A stretch of DNA of 64,000 bases from Alphaproteobacteria bacterium (GTDB lineage Bacteria; Planctomycetota; Phycisphaerae; UBA1845): assembly GCA_028285105.1 (NCBI GenBank), contig JANQQE010000031.1, forward strand, positions 1-64,000, read 5' to 3'. This document shows, in pieces, positions 61,441 through 64,000 of the stretch (position 1 is the first letter of the stretch; each line of letters starts with the position of its first letter). The position numbers and the translations under genes were made by a program. The notes beneath the pieces are model-generated. The model was not told the origin of the DNA. It saw only the letters and a program-made list of their open reading frames with translations, and did not search any database.

Positions 61441-61995
61441 AACAATGCACCTTGATTCAATTCGACTCTTCTGCTGTAACCGCGCTATGACGCACGATCC
61501 ATATTCCGGAGGTCTTCTCTTGGCTTCGCGGTCCGCCCGCTTGATCAAACTTCAAGCCCGCTAAGCTATTTTTTGCGCCCCAACGTTGGGATTCAAGACA
61601 CTTCTCAATCTATTCTATCGATTTAATTCGCTTTTGTGAATAATTTTATTTGCCCCAAACTCGGGTCAATTCATCCGTCGCAGGGATCGGCCAGACGGCA
61701 TAGTGATTAGAGGTTCTATTTGCCGTTATCTATTTTGAAATAAGAAGTTATGTTTGTTCTTGATGTCGTTAATGGTGACATTGACGATCCGCTTCACTCT
61801 CACTTGCGGTGAAGCTTTCAAGATTTACACAGGCGAGATGGCGCTTCAGGGGCGTTGAAGCGGACAAAAGGTAGCGCGTAGACTTGGTGTGGTGGGGCGT
61901 CGGGCAAGATTCCGGGCGTCTGTAATGAAGGAAGCAGATTCGATGTGCGATTGGCACGCTCGAATCGAGGGCATTGGAAAGGATCGAAGGAAATC
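61441..61995. other. 555-nt divergent promoter region
   Basis: AT-rich DNA (about 61560-61760) between the divergent prepilin-like gene and the amidase gene. Short frames here lack ribosome sites and family patterns. AAGGA before the ATG at 61996 marks the amidase start. I found no operator palindrome of note. Confidence 0.5.
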
Positions 61996-64000
61996 ATGGC
62001 CCCAAACGAGTCAAAGATCTTCGCGCTCAACAAGGTTACGCTGGCCATACTGATTTCGTGTGCGACGACGGTTGCCGAATCGACGACGAACGATGTGTCT
62101 TCGATCGAACAAACGTTACATCAACTTTCGACAACGCCCGGTGAATTCAATTCCGGATTGCTCCCCGAAGGCGTCACGCTGGCGCATCACGAATGGCGTA
62201 ATGGCCTGCTTCGTGTCGAATTGAATCTTCCATTGCACACACCTGATTGGCAGACCAGCTTATTTGACATGCAGCGAATCTCTCACGCACTAGGACATCG
62301 ATTCGAGCACCGTGAAGATTTTCGCGGTGTAGAAACGTGGATTCGATCATCCAGGAAACAGAAACTCCAGAGCCTTGAATCGTTCGCAATTCGACATGAC
62401 GCATCAAAAGAGGTCCGCGACACAAGCGCAGCTCAATACGCGATTGACACTTCCGAAGACCGGGCTGTGCAAGAGTCTACCGCTATGTTTAGCGAAAGCA
62501 CACGATCAGGAATCGGTGGTCCCACGGCGAGCGCGCCGACGCAACCGACCGGCGCGCTTACTGGCGTGGTCGTGTACTGCGCCGCTGGACACGGGTGGAC
62601 GGCCGGTACAACACAGTGGGCGCTGCAACGCGACGCCGAATTGTTCGGTATGAACGAAGACTACGGCAACATCGACCAACTGAATTATTTCGTTCACTAT
62701 GCGTTCAATGCCGGAGCGACCGTTGTTCCGTTTCGCCCCGTCGGATATCAAACCGAAGAGATCGTTGTCGACAATGCCGTCCCTGAGGTGACTTACAGTG
62801 GCGCATGGACATCGAATACAAGCAATCCGACGTACTATGGACAAAATGCCGGGGATCGCTATCGCTTTTCTTCCGCCAGTCCAACGGAAACCGCAACTGC
62901 CCGCTACACCCCGAATATCAGCGTGACCGATTTCTACCCGGTTTACTGTTTTGCCATCCCGGGCACGAATCGCGTTCCGCAGACTTATCGAATCAAGCAC
63001 AGCGGAGGGATCGGAGAGGTCGTTGTCGACCATCGCGAAGTTGGAAACGGTTGGGTGTGGTTGGGCGAGTATCACTTCGTCGCTGGTGAGGACAACTACG
63101 TCGAAATCTCCAACGCATCACCGACCATCGGCGTGGTGATCGCCGACGCAATCCGCTGGGGCAACGGCATCGGCGATATCCCCGCTACCAGCCAAAACAT
63201 AGTGAGCGGTTACCCGCGCGACGAGGAGGCTCAACGCTATTGGGCGCAAAGCGAGTTGGGCAACAATGCAAACGGTTACAATGCCGCCAGCATTTGGGAT
63301 TCCGCGGGGTCGCATGTTTCCGACAACATCAGCACCGGAAGCCGTTGGGCGCGGGAGATGAATCAGGTGCCGGCAGGTGGCGTACTTGCGGATCGTTGGA
63401 AGCGCATCTACTTGGAATTCCACACCAACGCCTCCACCGGAGCTGCGCGGGGCACGATTGCGCTAACCAGTTCATCAAACCCGACCACGAACCAAACCAC
63501 TTATGCGACGACCATCGCCGAGGAAGTCGAAGGGGACATGCTTGCCTTGAGTGGACCAACGGGAATCTTTGAACACGATTGGGCCGACCGTCCGTTCCCG
63601 ACCCTGGCTGGTTCGTTCGGGGCGATCAGCACAACCGGAAACAGCAACGAATTCGACGCCACGATTATCGAAGTCGCTTTTCACGACAATGAGCAGGATG
63701 CCGAGTTGTTGCGTGATGCCCGCGTTCGGGCGGCGGTGGCTCGCTCCAGTGTTCAGGGGATTATCCGATTCCTCAATGGCCTGCCCGGCAGTCAGGTTCC
63801 TTTGGTGTTTCCGCCCGCCCGACCTAGGGCTGTTCATGTATCTGATTTAGGAGACGGTGACATTACCCTCGCCTGGTCCGAGCCAACGGTCGACGGTGCC
63901 CATGGCGATGCCCCCGATGGGTACGTCGTTTATTCCTCGACGAACGGGTTCGGGTTTACGATCGAAACCATGGTCGAAGATGCCCAGTCCGGGACTCCGC
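61996..64000 (+). CDS. N-acetylmuramoyl-L-alanine amidase split by a golvesin-type domain (partial)
   Basis: Runs off the right edge; 668 codons visible from an ATG preceded by AAGGA. A hydrophobic N-terminus (ALNKVTLAILISCATTVAES) is the signal. Residues about 188-255 hold the first half of an Amidase_3 domain: VVVYCAAGHGWTAG (zinc His) and a helix-strand NYFVHYAFNAGATVVPFRP. Residues about 275-390 form a golvesin C-terminal-like beta domain (YRFSSASPTETATARYTP, GNGWVWLGEYHFVAGEDNYVEIS). The amidase then resumes: RIYLEFHTNAS (His), GTIALTSSSNPT, and IIEVAFHDNEQDAELL with the catalytic Glu. From about 614 a fibronectin type III-like domain begins. All catalytic residues look intact. Confidence 0.87.
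   Translation, partial: MAPNESKIFALNKVTLAILISCATTVAESTTNDVSSIEQTLHQLSTTPGEFNSGLLPEGVTLAHHEWRNGLLRVELNLPLHTPDWQTSLFDMQRISHALGHRFEHREDFRGVETWIRSSRKQKLQSLESFAIRHDASKEVRDTSAAQYAIDTSEDRAVQESTAMFSESTRSGIGGPTASAPTQPTGALTGVVVYCAAGHGWTAGTTQWALQRDAELFGMNEDYGNIDQLNYFVHYAFNAGATVVPFRPVGYQTEEIVVDNAVPEVTYSGAWTSNTSNPTYYGQNAGDRYRFSSASPTETATARYTPNISVTDFYPVYCFAIPGTNRVPQTYRIKHSGGIGEVVVDHREVGNGWVWLGEYHFVAGEDNYVEISNASPTIGVVIADAIRWGNGIGDIPATSQNIVSGYPRDEEAQRYWAQSELGNNANGYNAASIWDSAGSHVSDNISTGSRWAREMNQVPAGGVLADRWKRIYLEFHTNASTGAARGTIALTSSSNPTTNQTTYATTIAEEVEGDMLALSGPTGIFEHDWADRPFPTLAGSFGAISTTGNSNEFDATIIEVAFHDNEQDAELLRDARVRAAVARSSVQGIIRFLNGLPGSQVPLVFPPARPRAVHVSDLGDGDITLAWSEPTVDGAHGDAPDGYVVYSSTNGFGFTIETMVEDAQSGTP

Overview
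The window is a stretch of bacterial chromosome, most likely from the Planctomycetota (class Phycisphaerae or a close relative). Evidence for this: a prepilin-like protein with the planctomycete pattern of N-terminal methylation motif followed by a long globular body, a DUF1571 protein, secreted enzymes ending in dockerin/EF-hand-like Asp-rich tails of the 'GDGDVDLADF' kind, a fused two-domain PTPS protein, and many lipoproteins among ordinary housekeeping genes. GC is moderate and genes lie on both strands in short operons. There is no rRNA, tRNA, CRISPR array, IS element or phage module. Two structural RNAs are present that the protein reading alone would miss: an SRP RNA directly upstream of dnaX, and a tmRNA (ssrA) at about 54.3-54.6 kb.

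Layout. 0-4.2 kb: minus-strand operon of a corrinoid/ferric-type ABC importer (binding protein, ATPase, permease) followed by an EpsC-type serine acetyltransferase. 4.4-12.3 kb: secreted cyclophilin, SRP RNA, dnaX, ybaB, recR, rpoN (sigma-54), a lipoprotein and a soluble PAS histidine kinase. 12.9-24.2 kb: a DUF1571 protein, an NAD-dependent epimerase, a giant MscS channel overlapping namZ (exo-muramidase), a lipoprotein esterase, an SH3-NlpC/P60 endopeptidase on a dead amidase domain, and a DUF1611/DgcN-like protein; this reads as a peptidoglycan-scavenging neighbourhood. 24.2-33.5 kb: queG, murJ, two tandem 7Fe ferredoxins, a Qng1-type queuosine salvage hydrolase, a short adenylate kinase, a parvulin lipoprotein, a PhnP-like hydrolase and a WecA/MraY-family transferase.

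33.5-41.8 kb: pilT, a PilZ-containing hybrid kinase that lacks its phospho-acceptor His, an SPFH/Arc pair behind a clear palindromic operator, a stand-alone citryl-CoA-lyase-like protein with Asn at the usual catalytic Asp, the two-domain PTPS, a SLOG/LOG protein and dodecin. 41.9-54 kb: pentaheme secreted cytochrome, alcohol dehydrogenase, a small secreted protein with a decayed second copy flanking an FkbM methyltransferase, a matrixin lipoprotein, mutY and two M14 zinc carboxypeptidases. 54-64 kb: a 59-aa membrane protein, tmRNA, a GC-richer Ser/Thr kinase with a beta-propeller-type tail, a GH99-like/WbsX-LamG protein, a decayed dockerin tail, a prepilin-like protein and, running off the right edge, an amidase split by a golvesin-type domain.

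Functionally, envelope maintenance and turnover dominate: MurJ, the WecA-like transferase, NamZ, NlpC/P60, an MpaA-like peptidase, the amidase and secreted PPIases. Next come DNA replication and repair (dnaX, recR, mutY) and tRNA queuosine metabolism (queG, qng1). No single locus is clearly a new defence or mobile system. The strongest candidates for novelty are the catalytically dead amidase fused to NlpC/P60 beside NamZ and DUF1611, the His-less PilZ hybrid kinase, the domain-split amidase, and repeated short palindromes between genes.
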